From Paramecium sonneborni (lineage: Eukaryota; Ciliophora; Oligohymenophorea; Peniculida; Parameciidae), in NCBI GenBank assembly GCA_905182985.1, contig CAJJDN010000046.1, positions 237,298 to 301,297 on the forward strand: 64,000 bases of DNA, read 5' to 3'. Each line of letters starts with the position of its first letter. The first letter of the stretch is position 1. Positions 1-13,556 of this stretch are shown piece by piece. The notes beneath the pieces are model-generated. The model saw only the letters and a program-made list of their open reading frames with translations. It was not told the DNA's origin and ran no database searches. The translations under genes and the position numbers were made by a program.

Positions 1-3000
1 CTTCGGATAGTATAATTCGAAATAATTTAGCTGATGGAGAATTTAAAGGACCGATTCATCATCTTTTAAGTAATAGAGTAGTATTGCAAGAAGGCGATAA
101 TTAAGGAGGGAGCTTAAATTCGTTTACAGTACCAGAAAATCTAATTCTTTAAAACACTCCTCCAAGGACTCCGAAGAATATGGAGAGATTTAAAACTATG
201 GGAGGAAGAAAATCTGAATTTTAATCCGCATATGAAGCAGATGATTTAGATTCGGTAAAAGATAGCAAACCTTAGTTTTTAAGATTAATCATTGCAAAAA
301 GTTTACAAAACAACTTTATTAACAACTTATGGAATAGATCTTACTTAAGAAAACTTCATTAATTATCTGCTTATTAGATTGAATAATTAGATGATTTATA
401 ATTTGAATCAGATGGGTTTTCAAATATTACTCATTCAAATTAGAGATCCTTGATTTCATCTTTAGCTTTTTGGACTTTGATTGATGTATTCACTCCTTAT
501 AGCAAATTCATAGTAATTTGGGATGTTTTTCAAATACTCACTTATATTATGATATTTTTTTGGTTGCCTTACAAGATCTCATTTGAAATATATTATATAA
601 GTGAATTATTTAATGGTGATAATGGTAGTAAGATTATAGAAATAGTGCTTCTCTCTATTTTAGCACTAGATGTAGTTGTAGGACTTAATTTGGCTTTTAT
701 TTATAAAGGATAGATTATAAAGGATCGGAAAAGAGTAATAATCAATTATTTTAATTAATATGCATTTGTAGATTTGGTAAATATTTCATTTTATTTATGG
801 TCTCTTTATCCACAGTTTCAGCTTAATTCTTTATTCCAAACCTAAGTTCCAAAGATAGTAACATGTTAATAATCCAAATAGTTCTTGGTGCAATATTTTA
901 TATTCTTAGAATTACAAAGATAAATAAAATCTTAGCCTAAATTTAAGAGTAATGATAATACTATATAGATTCTTTAACCTTAATGGTTCACTAAATGATA
1001 TGGTTGGTCTAATGAAATTACTAATGATAATAATATTTATTGCTCATATCTGTGGATGTACATGGCATGGAATAGCACATTATACTACAGCATTTTCATG
1101 GTTAGATGCCTATAATTTAAGAGATAGAACTAATGGTACTCGTTATAATTATTCAATTTATTGGGCTACTATGACAATGACAACCGTTGGTTATGGAGAT
1201 ATTACAGCATAAAATGATCTTGAATTATTAATCAATAATATCACAATGTTTGTTGCAAGCATAGTTTTTGCATATTCTGTTAATAGTATAGGAATATTTG
1301 TATCAAATATGTATAAAGGTACTATGGAATATAGTAGATCAGTTACACTAATTAATACTTTTATGTCTAAAAATAAAATTTAGTTTGATCTTTAAACAAG
1401 AATAAGAAGTTATTTAGAATATATTTGGTAAGAAGAATAGGAAATGAATGATGATGAAGTTGGTTCTATTGTTAAAAAATTGAGTAGACATCTTTAAGAT
1501 GAATTATAATATGAATTAAGAGGAAATATTCTTAAAAATTGTAAAATTGTTATGAAGTTATTTTCTGAATAGTTTGTTAAAAATCTTCTTTAATCTATGG
1601 AAGAATTATCATTTAGTCCAGAAGAGAGAATAATTACATGTAATTAAATAGATGATTGTTCATTGTATATAATTACAAAAGGTGAAGTGGAACTATTATT
1701 TTCAGGTAAAAATTAATTAGGAGATATTATAAAAAGAAACTCAATTAGATTATTAAAATAATATGAATGTTTTGGTGAAGTTGCATTCTTTACAGGAAAT
1801 GCTAGGACAGCAACTGCAGTATCTAAAGGATTTACAAGAGCATTTAAAATAAAGAGAGAATATTTCTTAGCTATTTTATAATCATTTCCAAATGATTATG
1901 AAAAGTTTTGTGATGCTAGAGATAGATTAATAAATAATGAATTTTCATCTCTATAATTAAATTGTTATAGTTGTAATAGTAATAGACATCTCATTAATAA
2001 TTGTCATATATTACATTTTTGTGCAGATTAAGAAAAGATACTTAAAAAAGAATTATTCCCAATTGAATAACGTAGAAGTATGGCATTCAATAGAACTAAA
2101 AAGACAAAAGGTGTTTGTGCCTTTAATATGTAGAAATACTATTCTGATAGAGCTCGTGATTTAATATAAGATATTTATTAATAAGAGAGAGGTGGAACTG
2201 ATATTGAAGATGGAGATTCTCATACTATGCCAATAAATGATGCATATGAAGATGATGATGGTAATTATATATAATTATTATCATTATTTAATTAGATTTA
2301 CCTTCCTCAATTAATCAATAAAGAAGTTAATCAAGAACTATGAGTAAATTAAGTTAAAAGTAATAACAAACATAGGACATTGATGATGATCATTAATAAA
2401 ACAAAGCATATCTTCGTAAATCATATCCTCCAAGATAAACTGTTTAAACAGCTGGCTTTGGAGGAACAAATCCTAAAAATAAAGAAAGTATTTACTTTAT
2501 CTAATACATTATAAGTTACATGGAATGTAGAATAATTAAGTGATTCTTTAGATTCATCTGAAGAATAAGATTAAGTTGTAGTTCCTTTACAATAAATAAC
2601 TCAATAAAAATCAAATGAACTTATTAATAAATAATAAACACCAAAGAAATAATTATCAAGAAGTGGTTCTACAGATGATCCATCTAAAGTTCCTACAGAA
2701 ATTCGTCTAGCAAAATAATAAATATAATCTAAAAATTAATCTGATCTTGAAATTCGACATGCTTTATCAAGAGAACAAGCTAGAAAAATTACTGGTAGAA
2801 CAAGAACACATAATGATGATCCAACTTTAATCACTGATAATTTAACTTAAAATAATGCAGGCTAGTTATTATAAGCTCCTACTATTACTACTATTGTATT
2901 AGCTTTTGATAAAATGTGTATTTTTTAGTTCTATTAACCTTTTAATAATTATGATGCTGTTATTAAAAGGTATTTATATTCTATATTTCACTAGATATTC

Positions 3001-3229
3001 AAGGGCATAAAAATTCTTTGGAAAAAAAAGAACATATCCTGAAAATTCCCTCTATTCATTTTATTTTATGGCTATTAAAAAAGGATTTAAACTCAGAAAA
3101 TTAGGTTAATTATTACCTTCTGGATTATAAAGATTCTCTGCTGGTTCTAAATTTCTTAAAAAACCAATCAAAAGATTGAAATAACCAACATTAGCAGAAA
3201 AAAGTGATATTTTTGTTTAAATTAAATGA
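1..3229 (+). CDS. KCNH/EAG-like K+ channel with cyclic-nucleotide-binding domain (5' partial)
   Basis: Six-helix, voltage-gated-type potassium channel of the plasma or ciliary membrane. The frame is open from base 1, so the start lies outside the window. Hydrophobic segments begin near 456. The selectivity filter TVGYGDI is at about 1183-1203, and a CNBD lies at about 1600-1900 with the phosphate-cassette elements FGE and RTATA. After it comes a zinc-knuckle-like C-x2-C-x4-H-x4-C (about 1960-2010), then a Q/S-rich tail. The S4-like helix (LRITKINKIL) carries few positive charges. Introns I infer: 949-968 (20 nt), 2261-2295 (35), 2488-2515 (28, ends AAG) and 2970-2994 (25). Stop TGA is 3227-3229. 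The frame changes between about 777 and 882; either a long 44-nt intron (815-858) or a one-base sequence error would explain it. Channel identity is firm; the S3 region is not. Confidence 0.9.
949..968 (+). other. 20-nt spliceosomal intron
   Basis: GTAATG...TATAG. Removing it joins the S4 helix to the S5/pore region in frame; without it the frame ends at a TGA. It is an example of the minimal introns found throughout the window. Confidence 0.85.
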
Positions 3230-3447
3230 TATAACTAAATTTTAAATTTCTCAATAACTAATCAAATACATAATGTTTTTTTATCATTTTTCTCGAATAA
3301 TGCTTTTTATTTAATGCAAAAAATTTTTTTAATGCATCTATTCATTTGGTATTGTTCTTAAAAATAAAATTATATATTAAAAATCTATTCTATGATATAA
3401 TTAAGTCAAATATCCATATATCAAATAAATTACTACTACACTAAAAA
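3230..3447. other. Short convergent intergenic spacer
   Basis: It lies between the TGA of the channel gene and the TGA of the minus-strand TmcB-like gene. It is extremely A+T rich and I see no coding signal or structured RNA. A possible last exon of the minus-strand gene could extend into it if a 23-nt intron is used near 3460. Confidence 0.5.
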
Positions 3448-6400
3448 TCATTCAAATTATTACCTTATCCCTACAATTATTTCATAAAACTAAATCAAAA
3501 AAACATATCCATTAAATTTTTCAATTTCAATTTTATATATTTGAATTATTTACTAATTTAAAATTTATGTTGTTTCAGAAAAATACACTAAAAATGTATT
3601 TATAAATGCTTAACTTTAAAGAAAACTCAAATTATCATCTGGGTTATTCTAAAACTATTTTTAAGTTATTTCATATTAAAATTCTGTTATTGTTAATTTT
3701 TAAATATTGTTAATTAAACTCATCATTCCTCTTTCAATTAATTAATGCATATCTTTATATGGATATTAATCATCTATACAATATTTTATATCCTCTCTAT
3801 AATTTAAGCAATAATCTGAAATCAAAAAATTAAATTTTTAATCTTCTTATAAGAATTCAAGATTAATAATCATATCATTAGAAATTTCTAATAATAATTT
3901 CATGCAATCATCAAATTGACTGATTAATCTCACAGTCAATTCATTTGAAAGTTCAAAAATCTTATTAGTTTTAATAAGTGTTCCATAAAGTAATCCAGAA
4001 TCAAGGACAATATTTAATTTTAAAAATTGTTTTTCAATCTCTAAATATTTGTCTTAATAATATTTTTATTACAATATGGATCCTGTAAATATAAATAAGC
4101 ATAAAATAGTAACAACAATAAAGTTTGGAAATATGTAATGATGATTTAAATTTCCATCTAACTCATGAATTTTTTTTTTTTATTATCTCTCAATATGAGA
4201 GCCTTCTTAAATTATTGATAGATAAGAGGTTAACTTCCAATTCTTAGAATTACTGTTATAATTCTAATTATGATCTAATTTAGCCTCAAAAGTTTCTTTT
4301 ATAGTAGATAATCTAGCTATGTGATTATATATTTTTGTTATATTTGTTTATTATATCAATTTCAAAATTGAAGTAATTACCTATTGCTTTGCATAAAGAA
4401 ATCTTATTTAATATATAACCAAAAAAAAGCATAAGATAGTAATCAACATAGTTTCAATTAAATCTGGTTACTCATCCTTATAATTATCCAGATCTTATAT
4501 AATTTCTCTATATAAATATTTAAATATATAATGAGTATAATTTGTGAAATTAAAAGTCTGAAAATAAGAATTTTGATAAATTTGTCTCAATTCAGTATTA
4601 AATTATTCTAAAATCATATGGAATTACTCTAAATCTATCTATCCATCACTAATATAACTATTTAATATTAAATATTCATGTTCAGGTTTATTCCAGTGAT
4701 AAATTGACTAGGCTTGTTATTAAGCCATTTAAATTATATACTAATTTTTATTAATGATTGAAAATTATGATAATTTAAAAAGAGCATACAAATTTAATTA
4801 GATTGTGAGTTTTTTATGAAATTCTACTTTAGTTATAGTATCTATGAGAAAGTCATCATTATTTTAAATATGTTTTTAAACTTCAAAACTTTCTAAAACT
4901 ATATTGATAATTAACAAAAGGATTACACATACAGAAAAATATGTAAATTTCTAAAGGCATGATATGATATATTTTTATTTAGAAATATGATCTAAATACA
5001 GGAATATATCTTTTAAAGTATTTATTTTTTTTTTGAATGTATTTTTACTTGCCATTTCTAGTTATGCTTTTGTTTTTTATTTTTAATTTGATTCTTTGTT
5101 TGGTTTCTCTTTTTCTGTATCATTATTATCATCATCTATTTCTTGCTAATTAATTATCTTTCTTTAGAGAATAATCTCTTAAAAATCTTGTTCAACTGCT
5201 TCAATCATGTCATCATCATCTTATTAAATATTTATACTCTATAATTCTATTCTAGTTGTTAATAGTTATTTTTTTGGTTATCTATCAGTTTAAAGTTTCA
5301 ATAATCTAGAAGTATTTTCAAAATCATAAGATTATATTTTTTATTTTGTTACACTTATAGAAGATAAGTAATTATTATATACTATTTAGCGATCATGCTC
5401 TATTTTATTTAAGTATAAAAAATGATTCTTTATTTTTATATTTTTAATTTAGTTTTAAACTTCCTCAAATGATTAAGGTCTTTCTGAATTAATTATTTCA
5501 ATATCTTCTTCAGGAAAACCATAAGAAAATTTATCTTTTTTGCTAGATCCTGATACTCTGGTTTAAAAAGTAGTAAAATAATTCGAATTTTGTTTTTGTG
5601 AATAATCTTATTTACAATCTTTAATTTCCAATTAAAAATATCCTAAAGTTTTTTTACCAATTTAAATTTTTCGAAATGTTAATGAATATATTAAATAAAT
5701 CTTTGCTCGATTAGTCTTTTGGCTATCACCTAATTAATCTAACATTTATTTGATTGAATTATTGTAATTATTATTTAATATATACCATTCACATCCATCA
5801 AAATTTAGTTCTCTACTATTTTGTGAATCATCAAACTCAGATATCTAAACTGTACTTGGTTTTGAAGTTTATAAATAAGTCTTTTAAGAGATAAAATTTG
5901 AAAAAGATAGTACATTATTAGATGAATAATGCTGTTTAATAATATAATTAGTACTAAATACACAATTAAAGTGATTTTCAGGATATTACCAATATGAAAT
6001 TAATTCTGTCAGAGTATAATTTTAATGTTTTTCAATGTTTTATTTTAATTTAGTTACTTATTCAATAATGTTTTCTATGTAATATTAGATTAGAGCTCCT
6101 TTTTCAATAATATCATTTATTGAAAATCTCTTTGAATAATTATCAAAAAATTAATTTTAAAGTGTAAATTCAAAAAAACCTTAAGTCATTCCTAACAATT
6201 TTCCATTCATACCAAATATGATTTATTCATTGTAATTTTACTCTTTTGTTAATAATACATTAATGAAATAATCATTATCTCCTTGAATTGGTAAAATATG
6301 AATATAACAAGGTACTATGTATCCTTAAGGATTCTAAAAAAATGTAGATTATCCTTATTAAGTTAAATTAGATTTGCCTTTTTAAATGAATATTTCAGTT

Positions 6401-8183
6401 AATTAATCATGTATATTAGCCAAATATTAAGGCATTAAATCTTAACTTGATTTAATCATTGTTATTTCTTCAATAGAAATTTCTAGAAATTAACTCATCT
6501 ATTCATAATTTGGTTTGATCAATTTATTTATATTATAAATTAAAGAAGTTTTTAATAACATAGACCTATCTTATGTAAATAACATATATACTCATTGCTA
6601 ATTAATTGCTATCTATAGTCATAAACTATTGATATTTTTCAAATCTGAATACTTCATTAATTTTTTCTTCCATTAATTATGCCTAAATAAAATTTATATT
6701 TAATACTTTTATTAGGTCAACTTTTGCAATACAATAATATACTTATTATAGTCTTAAACTTATTACATCTAATGATTAACTTCCCCATAATTTATGGTTT
6801 TTTATATTATATATACTCTCAACTAATTAATTCAATTATTTAATTTATAATCCAATGTTACGTGATTATTAATAAAATTGAACTAAATCAAATTAATTGA
6901 TAGCTGTTTAATTCCAAAATTTTATTAAATTTTCTATCAATTTTAAAAAGTGATCTATGACTGATTTGCATACTATTTAAGATTTATATGAAGTAAAAAT
7001 ATAATTAGCAATTTCAATTTTTGATACATTTAATTTTTAAAAAGTCTATAAGGCTGATTAGTAGTAAAAATTTTCATTTTATTCTTTATGAAGTTCCACT
7101 AATGCCCTTAATGGCCATTTATTTTATACAAAATTTGCATATAATAATTTATCTCTTTCATTTTTTGCCTTTCTCTTTAATATACATTCAATTATATCAT
7201 AAAAAGCTTTGCATTTTTAACATTTATGATTAATTTTAAATATTTACAATTATATTCTAGCTTTTTTATCAATTAAACAATTTTTATAGATTTTTTCAGC
7301 TAATTGACAAATTATTATAGTGTCACCTTACAGAAGTATTTACTGAATTTTATTATTCAATATTGATTTGTAAAATAGCTGAACAACTGTAGAAATTATC
7401 AAGTAATCCATAAGAGTCAGATTTGTTTGTAAAATAAAGTTTAAGACAAAAAATTATAGATTTAAAATTACTTTTTAATTAGATGAGTCAGTGATTTTTA
7501 ATGCATTAAGTAATATATTCAATAACAAAACTATAAGTTAAAATGTAAAGGAGATAGTATCATTTAAAAATGATTAATAAATAGTAAATAATTCTAAAAG
7601 TTTTACTAAAAGTCTAAGCAAAACAATATTATTGTTAACATTTTCAAATTAATTTAAAGAATCACCTCTCTTAAAAAATACAACTAGAAATGTCAGAAAT
7701 ACAGATATCAATAAGTTTATTAAAGCTATTGTAAAATGAAGTATTGACTAAGTAAAGCATAATTTTATATTTAACCATACAATTGGAATAAAAAAAACAT
7801 TGTGATACATGTTTAATAACCAATTAATAATTAAAATTAGCTTTGTCCATTTCTCTGAGCTTTTTATATAATTGAATACAATGTTTGCCAATAAACAAAT
7901 GATGAGAGTAACATTGAAAATTAAAAAGAGAATCTGAATTAAAGTTGAGTATTAGTCATCTATTATGTTAAAAATGAATGTTCCTCTTAGAAGAGTGTAG
8001 ATTGCACTATTATTAATTTATTTTTTACATAATATCTGGCCGTGGTTTAAATTGTCCACTTAAATTGAAAAGCTATGCCAAATATAAAAAATAGCTTAAT
8101 CCCTAAATATGTTAACTAGGGAAGTTTTAATTAAAATTCAGCAAATAGTGAATGCTTTTACACTAATATCTTAACTTTTTCAT
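3448..8183 (-). CDS. TmcB-like multi-pass membrane protein with PAS domain (paralog A)
   Basis: Large (about 1,550 aa) integral membrane protein. From the N-terminus: about seven or eight hydrophobic helices (to about residue 330), a cysteine pair (KCQKC) opening the first cytosolic segment, a helical region containing RALVELHKEQ, then a PAS domain at about residues 560-660 (block QGYIVPCYIHILPIQGDND, then FGMNGKLLGMT). Further membrane helices and a long extracellular-type C-terminal half follow. This order matches the TmcB/TmcC-type family, greatly expanded in ciliates; the ligand and function are unknown to me. Start: ATG at 8183-8181 followed by MKKLRYQC. Stop: TCA (TGA) at 3448-3450. Several 20-30 nt introns are needed, one of 22 nt close to the N-terminus, and I did not fix all of them. 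Same order of domains as the genes at 26825-31891 and 33880-38785. Confidence 0.75.
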
Positions 8184-8542
8184 TATTGATTAAATGTCTC
8201 TAATTGAAAACAAATTAATTAATATACAAAATATTTTATCAGTAAATTAAGATTGATTCTAAGTTACAACAATCCTGTTTAGTTGTATTTTTTTAGAGAA
8301 CCATATATCCCTATATTTAATATAGATTTCAACTTATAGTAATTTTAACACAATAAATTTAAATTAAGTAATATAATACTTTAAATATTAATATATTTCA
8401 ATCTGAAATCAAAAATGATTAAAGAATTTAAAAGATAAATTTATGATAAGTTTTTTTTTATTTTTTAAATAAGGAAACAGTGGATATTGAGAATTAATAT
8501 AAAACTAATAAAGGAGAAATACTCAGATGTAAAAATGTTCTA
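8184..8542. other. Intergenic region upstream of paralog A
   Basis: About 360 bp, very A+T rich, between the start of the TmcB-like gene and the stop of the minus-strand coiled-coil gene. It should hold the promoter of the TmcB-like gene. No conserved element, RNA or extra ORF can be supported. Confidence 0.5.
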
Positions 8543-10910
8543 TCATTACTATTTTAGCTTTTCATCCATTTATTTTAATACTTTAACATAGAGATCTAAT
8601 TAATTTTGACAATTCTCTATTTCAAGTTGATATTATTCAATTTATTATTTCAATTTATCTTTTTCAGCTTCAGATTTAACTTTTGCTTCATGTTCTTGAT
8701 TCAACTCTCTAATTAAGTTTACTTTTTCTCTATTTAAATCTGCTACTGTATCTTACAAAGAAGACACTTCTTCAGTAGAATTAAAAGTTTGATTTGCTTA
8801 TGTTGATAATAATTTTTTTAATTCTTCATTTTCCCTAGTTAACTATTAAATTTAAATATAAAAATTCTTTTTGATTTACTCTTGTTAATTTTAGAATTAT
8901 TCTTTTGTTAAACTATCCTATTATTTTAAAATCTATTTTTATTAAAATTCTTCAACAACTTTGATCAAACTTTGAATTCTTGATTCTAAACCTGTTTTAA
9001 TTTTACTTTATTGTGTTAATTAATCATTTAATTTATTTATAACATTCTAATAATATTTATCAATAATTACTTTTAATTCTAATATCTATTCATTTAAAGA
9101 AATAGCCTCTTTTGTTAATTCAGTATTTTATTTCTTTAATCTCATTAATTCATTATTATTTTCCTTATTAACTGATTAACTTTTCTTTGTTGTTGATTAT
9201 TTAAATGCTGATTATCTATCAATTTCAGCTTATTAAGTTTATTTGTGATTAATTTAAACTTATAACAATTCAATATGAACTTCATGTTCTTCAATTTTAC
9301 TTTCTTAAGCTTTTATCTATAATTATAATAAATTTCTTACTTGTTTTTATTATTATTCACTTTCTAAAAGTAATTATTTATTAAAAATTTCAGTTTTTTA
9401 TAATTTTTCTGTAAATAATTAGCATTAATCTCTTAAATCTTTAATTATTTAGTAAGACTCTTCTAACTTTTAAGTTATTATAAATTTTTCTTTACTCATA
9501 ACTTCATAATTATAAGAGAATTTTCTTTCAGATTCTTGTAAAACTCTTAAATTATGTTTTAATTCATTGATTTCTTTAATATTTAATTAAATTTAAACTT
9601 ATTATTCTTCAAAAGTCTAATTTTAAATTTTAGACTAATAAATACAAAATCATAGATACTTTATTTAATAATTCATCATATTGACAGTGTAATTCTTTAT
9701 ATGATCTATCTAATTTAATATATTTATCTCTATTTCCTTCATGATCATACTGAGCATTTTTCTGAATTTATTCAAATTATTCATAAATAACCTGCTTTTC
9801 TTGAAGAATCTAATCTTATTGATATTGTAGTTTTTTTATTTATTATTTTAGTTCATTGTTTTATTTTAACTAACTGTCATTAACTTATTCAAGTTCATCA
9901 ATTTATTCTATAGCATATTTCATCTAATAAATAAAAATAACTTTTTACTTTTTTAATGGATGATTCTTGATCTTGTGATAATTGGCTTAATTAAATTTCA
10001 AGATTTGAATTATTTTTTTATAATCTTACATTATTTTAAGTAGTAATTTCTAAATCTTTATGATATTTATCTCTTTCTTATTCTAATTTAAGAGAAAGTG
10101 ATTGATAATTTTCAATTTATTCTATTAATTATTAATTCTAATATATTAAATAGATAATAATTACTTGTTTTTAGAGTAGTTAAAGTTGATCAGTTAATTC
10201 ATTTACTTGATTTGTTAAATCTTTAGTATTTTCAGCTGTACTTTGAAAACAAGATTTGAATTGTATTAATTTTTGATCAAATTAAGTACTCATATCATCT
10301 TTTTCTTTTTATATTGCATCTAAATTGTAGAGTAATTTAATTTATATTTATTTCAGTTCATTAGTTTGCTTTAAGAGTATATCTGTTTATTTTTCATAAT
10401 CTTCATTAGAGCTAATAAGTAATTTGATTTATTTTTAACTTTATTCAATTTAAATTGAATTAGTAATTTAGGTTTCTTCTAATTATTGATTTCTTTCTTA
10501 AAGTAAATTGATTTCTTCTTATTATTGTTAATTAATTTTTTACATTTTTTCAAAAGATTCAATAATTTTAGATAATTCTTATTCCATTTTATTTCTAATT
10601 TCTGATTATTATTGAATTTATAATAATAATTCTTGATTTTCAGATTGTATTTATTAGATAAATTATTTTTGTTAAGAAATAGTGATTTAATATTGATTTT
10701 CAGTTTGATCAACTTATAAAATTCTATTTTAAATATCTTATAATTGATTATCTTTTTAATTTAAGAGATTAAGTAATCGTCTAAGATAGAATAATAAAAT
10801 CACTTAAGATTGATATTTAATTCATCATTTTCATTTTAGATTTGTTCATTTAAATCAATTTGTTTAGCTAATAGATTACTAAGAATTTCTTTTGATCTTT
10901 CTAGTTCCAT
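8543..10910 (-). CDS. Long coiled-coil protein, function unknown
   Basis: Protein of roughly 750-780 aa made almost wholly of charged, Gln/Glu/Lys/Leu-rich heptad-like sequence; no enzymatic motif is visible. It starts MELERSKEILSNLLAKQ and ends VLKQMDEKLKQQ-TGA (stop 8543-8545). A 23-nt intron lies about 35 codons in, and at least one further short intron sits near 9930. TAA/TAG codons are very frequent because glutamine is frequent, so the standard code destroys this gene. It starts 71 bp from the divergently transcribed pseudokinase gene at 10982. Ciliate proteins of this kind are often basal-body, ciliary or cortical scaffolds, but nothing in the sequence decides that. Confidence 0.8.
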
Positions 10911-10981
10911 AATTTGAAATTTAAATATATATATAAATATATGAGAATTGAATATAATATTTTAACGTAATAAAAATCAAA
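10911..10981. promoter_or_regulatory. 71-bp divergent promoter region
   Basis: This is the whole space between two diverging start codons (coiled-coil gene on minus, pseudokinase gene on plus). It contains an alternating TA tract. Promoters of both genes must lie here or within the genes. No specific motif is claimed. Confidence 0.5.
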
Positions 10982-13538
10982 ATGGGTAATCAATGTTGTG
11001 GAAATTAAGCAATAAATAGAGATGCAAATGAATAAGCATTTGCATAGGCAATTCCAGTAAGATTGTAATAGAAACTGAAAGCTGAATCATAACGATTTCA
11101 TCAAGTACTATTATCAAATGGTGAAAATGATAAGAAAGGTAAGAAAGAGAGATAGATAATTAGATATTTTTTCAAATGAAAGATAACAAGATTTCATTTT
11201 GAACCTAAAACCATATAGTCATTTAGCAACAAATGATTCTGTTGTAATATCAATAAGAGTAGTTTGTCATGATTATTCATATAAAGATGAATTAGATTGG
11301 TATATTGATGAAGTAATGTGATTTTAATAATAAATAGTCTGTAATAATAGATCCAAATTGTTTTGAAACATCATTATTAAGAGTAATTGATAAGAAAACA
11401 GGTAATAAATACACACTTAGAGTTATAAATTTCAATGATTATGAAGATTATGAATTCAAATAAGCTTTATATCAAATATATATAATGTAATAGATTGGAA
11501 ATAAATATAAGAATTTGATATCTTTATATGATTGTTACATATTAGAAAATGAAGATAAAGAATATTCAAAAGGATCTATAATATTATTAATGGAATATTG
11601 TGATTCAACATTACATGAAATAATATCTTTTCGTAAATTTCATAATTGGTAATGGACTTCTGATGAAATAAGACATGTATTTGGTGAATTAGCATAAGCA
11701 TTAGGATAATTAGAATAATTAAATATTACTCATCGTGATTTACGTCCTCATAATATTTGGTATTGTTCTTTAAGTAAAACATATAAAATAGGAGGATTTG
11801 AAGAAGCTAAATTTATAAAAAAAGCATAAAATTTGCATAATTAATTATCATTAAATAATTTAGGAATAAATATATAATAAGTAAATGAAGAATTATTAAA
11901 TACAATAAGAGGAGTACCAGATTATTTACCACCAGAAGTTTAAAAATATGTAGATGCAAGTGGAACATAAAGTGTTGGTAGATATAATCCATTTTTATCT
12001 GATGTTTATTAATTAGGATTGAATATATTAATGATGGATTAATTAGAAGTTAATTTTGAAAGTACTGAATTAAGAAATCTTGTGAAAAAACTCAATAGTT
12101 AACGTGCTGGAAATAGAGGAGGAAGTAATGATTATCATGATTTATTAAAATTGATGTTAGTTGGTGATGAATCAGGTAGATTAACACCTGCTGAATTATC
12201 TTTATTTACTAAATCTTATTTATCAGAAATACCTATTAATGAAGATAATCTTGTTGAAAGTATGAAATATAAAAAAAAATATGCTGGTATTGAATCTACT
12301 AAAGTTTATTAATTAATTGCTATTGCTTATTATGATCTATTTGAATGGGAAAAATGGTTAGAAAAAATGGAAGAAATATTAGTTACTTATGAAAATGCTA
12401 AAGATGATATTCATGCTGCTGAAGTTCTATTTGATATTGCTAATGGATTTATTGATATTAATAATTTAACTAGTGCATAAGATTATTTTATGAAGGCTAG
12501 CATATTATATAATGAAATTGCACATCAATTAAGAGAATAAAATAAACTAAATGAAGCATTAGATAATTATGAAAGAGCTTTAGATTGTATTAGAAAAGCG
12601 TAATTTATATTTATTATTATTATAGTCATAATGGAGATGATAGTTATGAAGGAGCACTATTATTAGAAAATCTTGCTAATGGATATAGATTATAAGGAAA
12701 TCTTATTAGAGCTCGATCATTTCTAGAAGAAGCTTGTAGAATTACTGAATAAGAAAAAGGACCAGATAGTTTAGAATTTGCTAAAATGAGTATTAATTTA
12801 GGAAAAGTTCACTCCTTATTAGGTGATTATAAACATGCTCTTAAAAGAGTTAAAAAAGGACTTAGAATTACTGAAGGTTTACATAATTTAATTATTTTAG
12901 GACATGCCTAAGGAAATTAAAATTTATAATAAAGTATGCTAAGTTATAATAATTAAAATTAATAATTATAAAATTAAGCTCTATTATTAAAAGCTTAAGG
13001 ATTGACTATGTTAGGAGAGATATAAAGATTAAAAGGTACTTTAGGAAAAGCTAAAAAAAACATTGAAGAAGCTTTATCTATTAGAGAAAAACTTTAAGGT
13101 TCTGGAAATTTAGAAGTTGCTTCTACTATTGAAGTTCTTGGAAATGTTTTATTTGAAATGGAAGATTATCATTAAGCAAAATCATAATATGAAAAAGCAT
13201 TGGTTATTAAAAAGAGTAAGTTAGGAGAAAATCATGTTGAAGTAGCCTTAACATTAAATAATATTGGAAATTCTTGTAAGCATTTATAAGAATATGACAA
13301 AAGCTAAAAATTCTTTGCTGATGCTTTAGTTATTTTAAAGTAATCTTAAACTGGAGATGATCATCCCCTTGTTGCCACAACCTATGGTAATTTAGGTATT
13401 TTATTAAAATAAATTGGAAACTTTTCATCAGCTTAATAATGCTTGACGAAATGTATATAAATCTTAGATAAAACACTTCCTAAAAATCATCCTGACTCTT
13501 TATTTTATAAAGAATAATTGCAAGAAATGTAATAATGA
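10982..13538 (+). CDS. Lipid-anchored pseudokinase with kinesin-light-chain-like TPR repeats
   Basis: Predicted 826 aa. N-terminus MGNQCCGN has Gly2 for myristoylation and a Cys pair for palmitoylation, so membrane attachment is likely. Residues about 130-400 resemble a protein kinase: LLMEYCDSTLHEI, catalytic loop HRDLRPHN and GVPDYLPPEV (the APE region). The VAIK-type lysine is Arg (TLRVINF) and the DFG motif is GGF (KIGGFEEAK), so metal-dependent catalysis is unlikely; I call it a pseudokinase. The C-terminal half (about 450-800) consists of TPR repeats of the kinesin-light-chain/NPHP3 type, such as VALTLNNIGNSCKHL and HPLVATTYGNLGILL. Introns: 11139-11163, 11313-11337 (25 nt each) and 12600-12625 (26). 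ATG to TGA minus introns is exactly 827 codons. Convergent with the channel gene, the stop codons being 18 bp apart. Confidence 0.88.
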
Positions 13539-13556
13539 TTATTATTATTTATTTAA

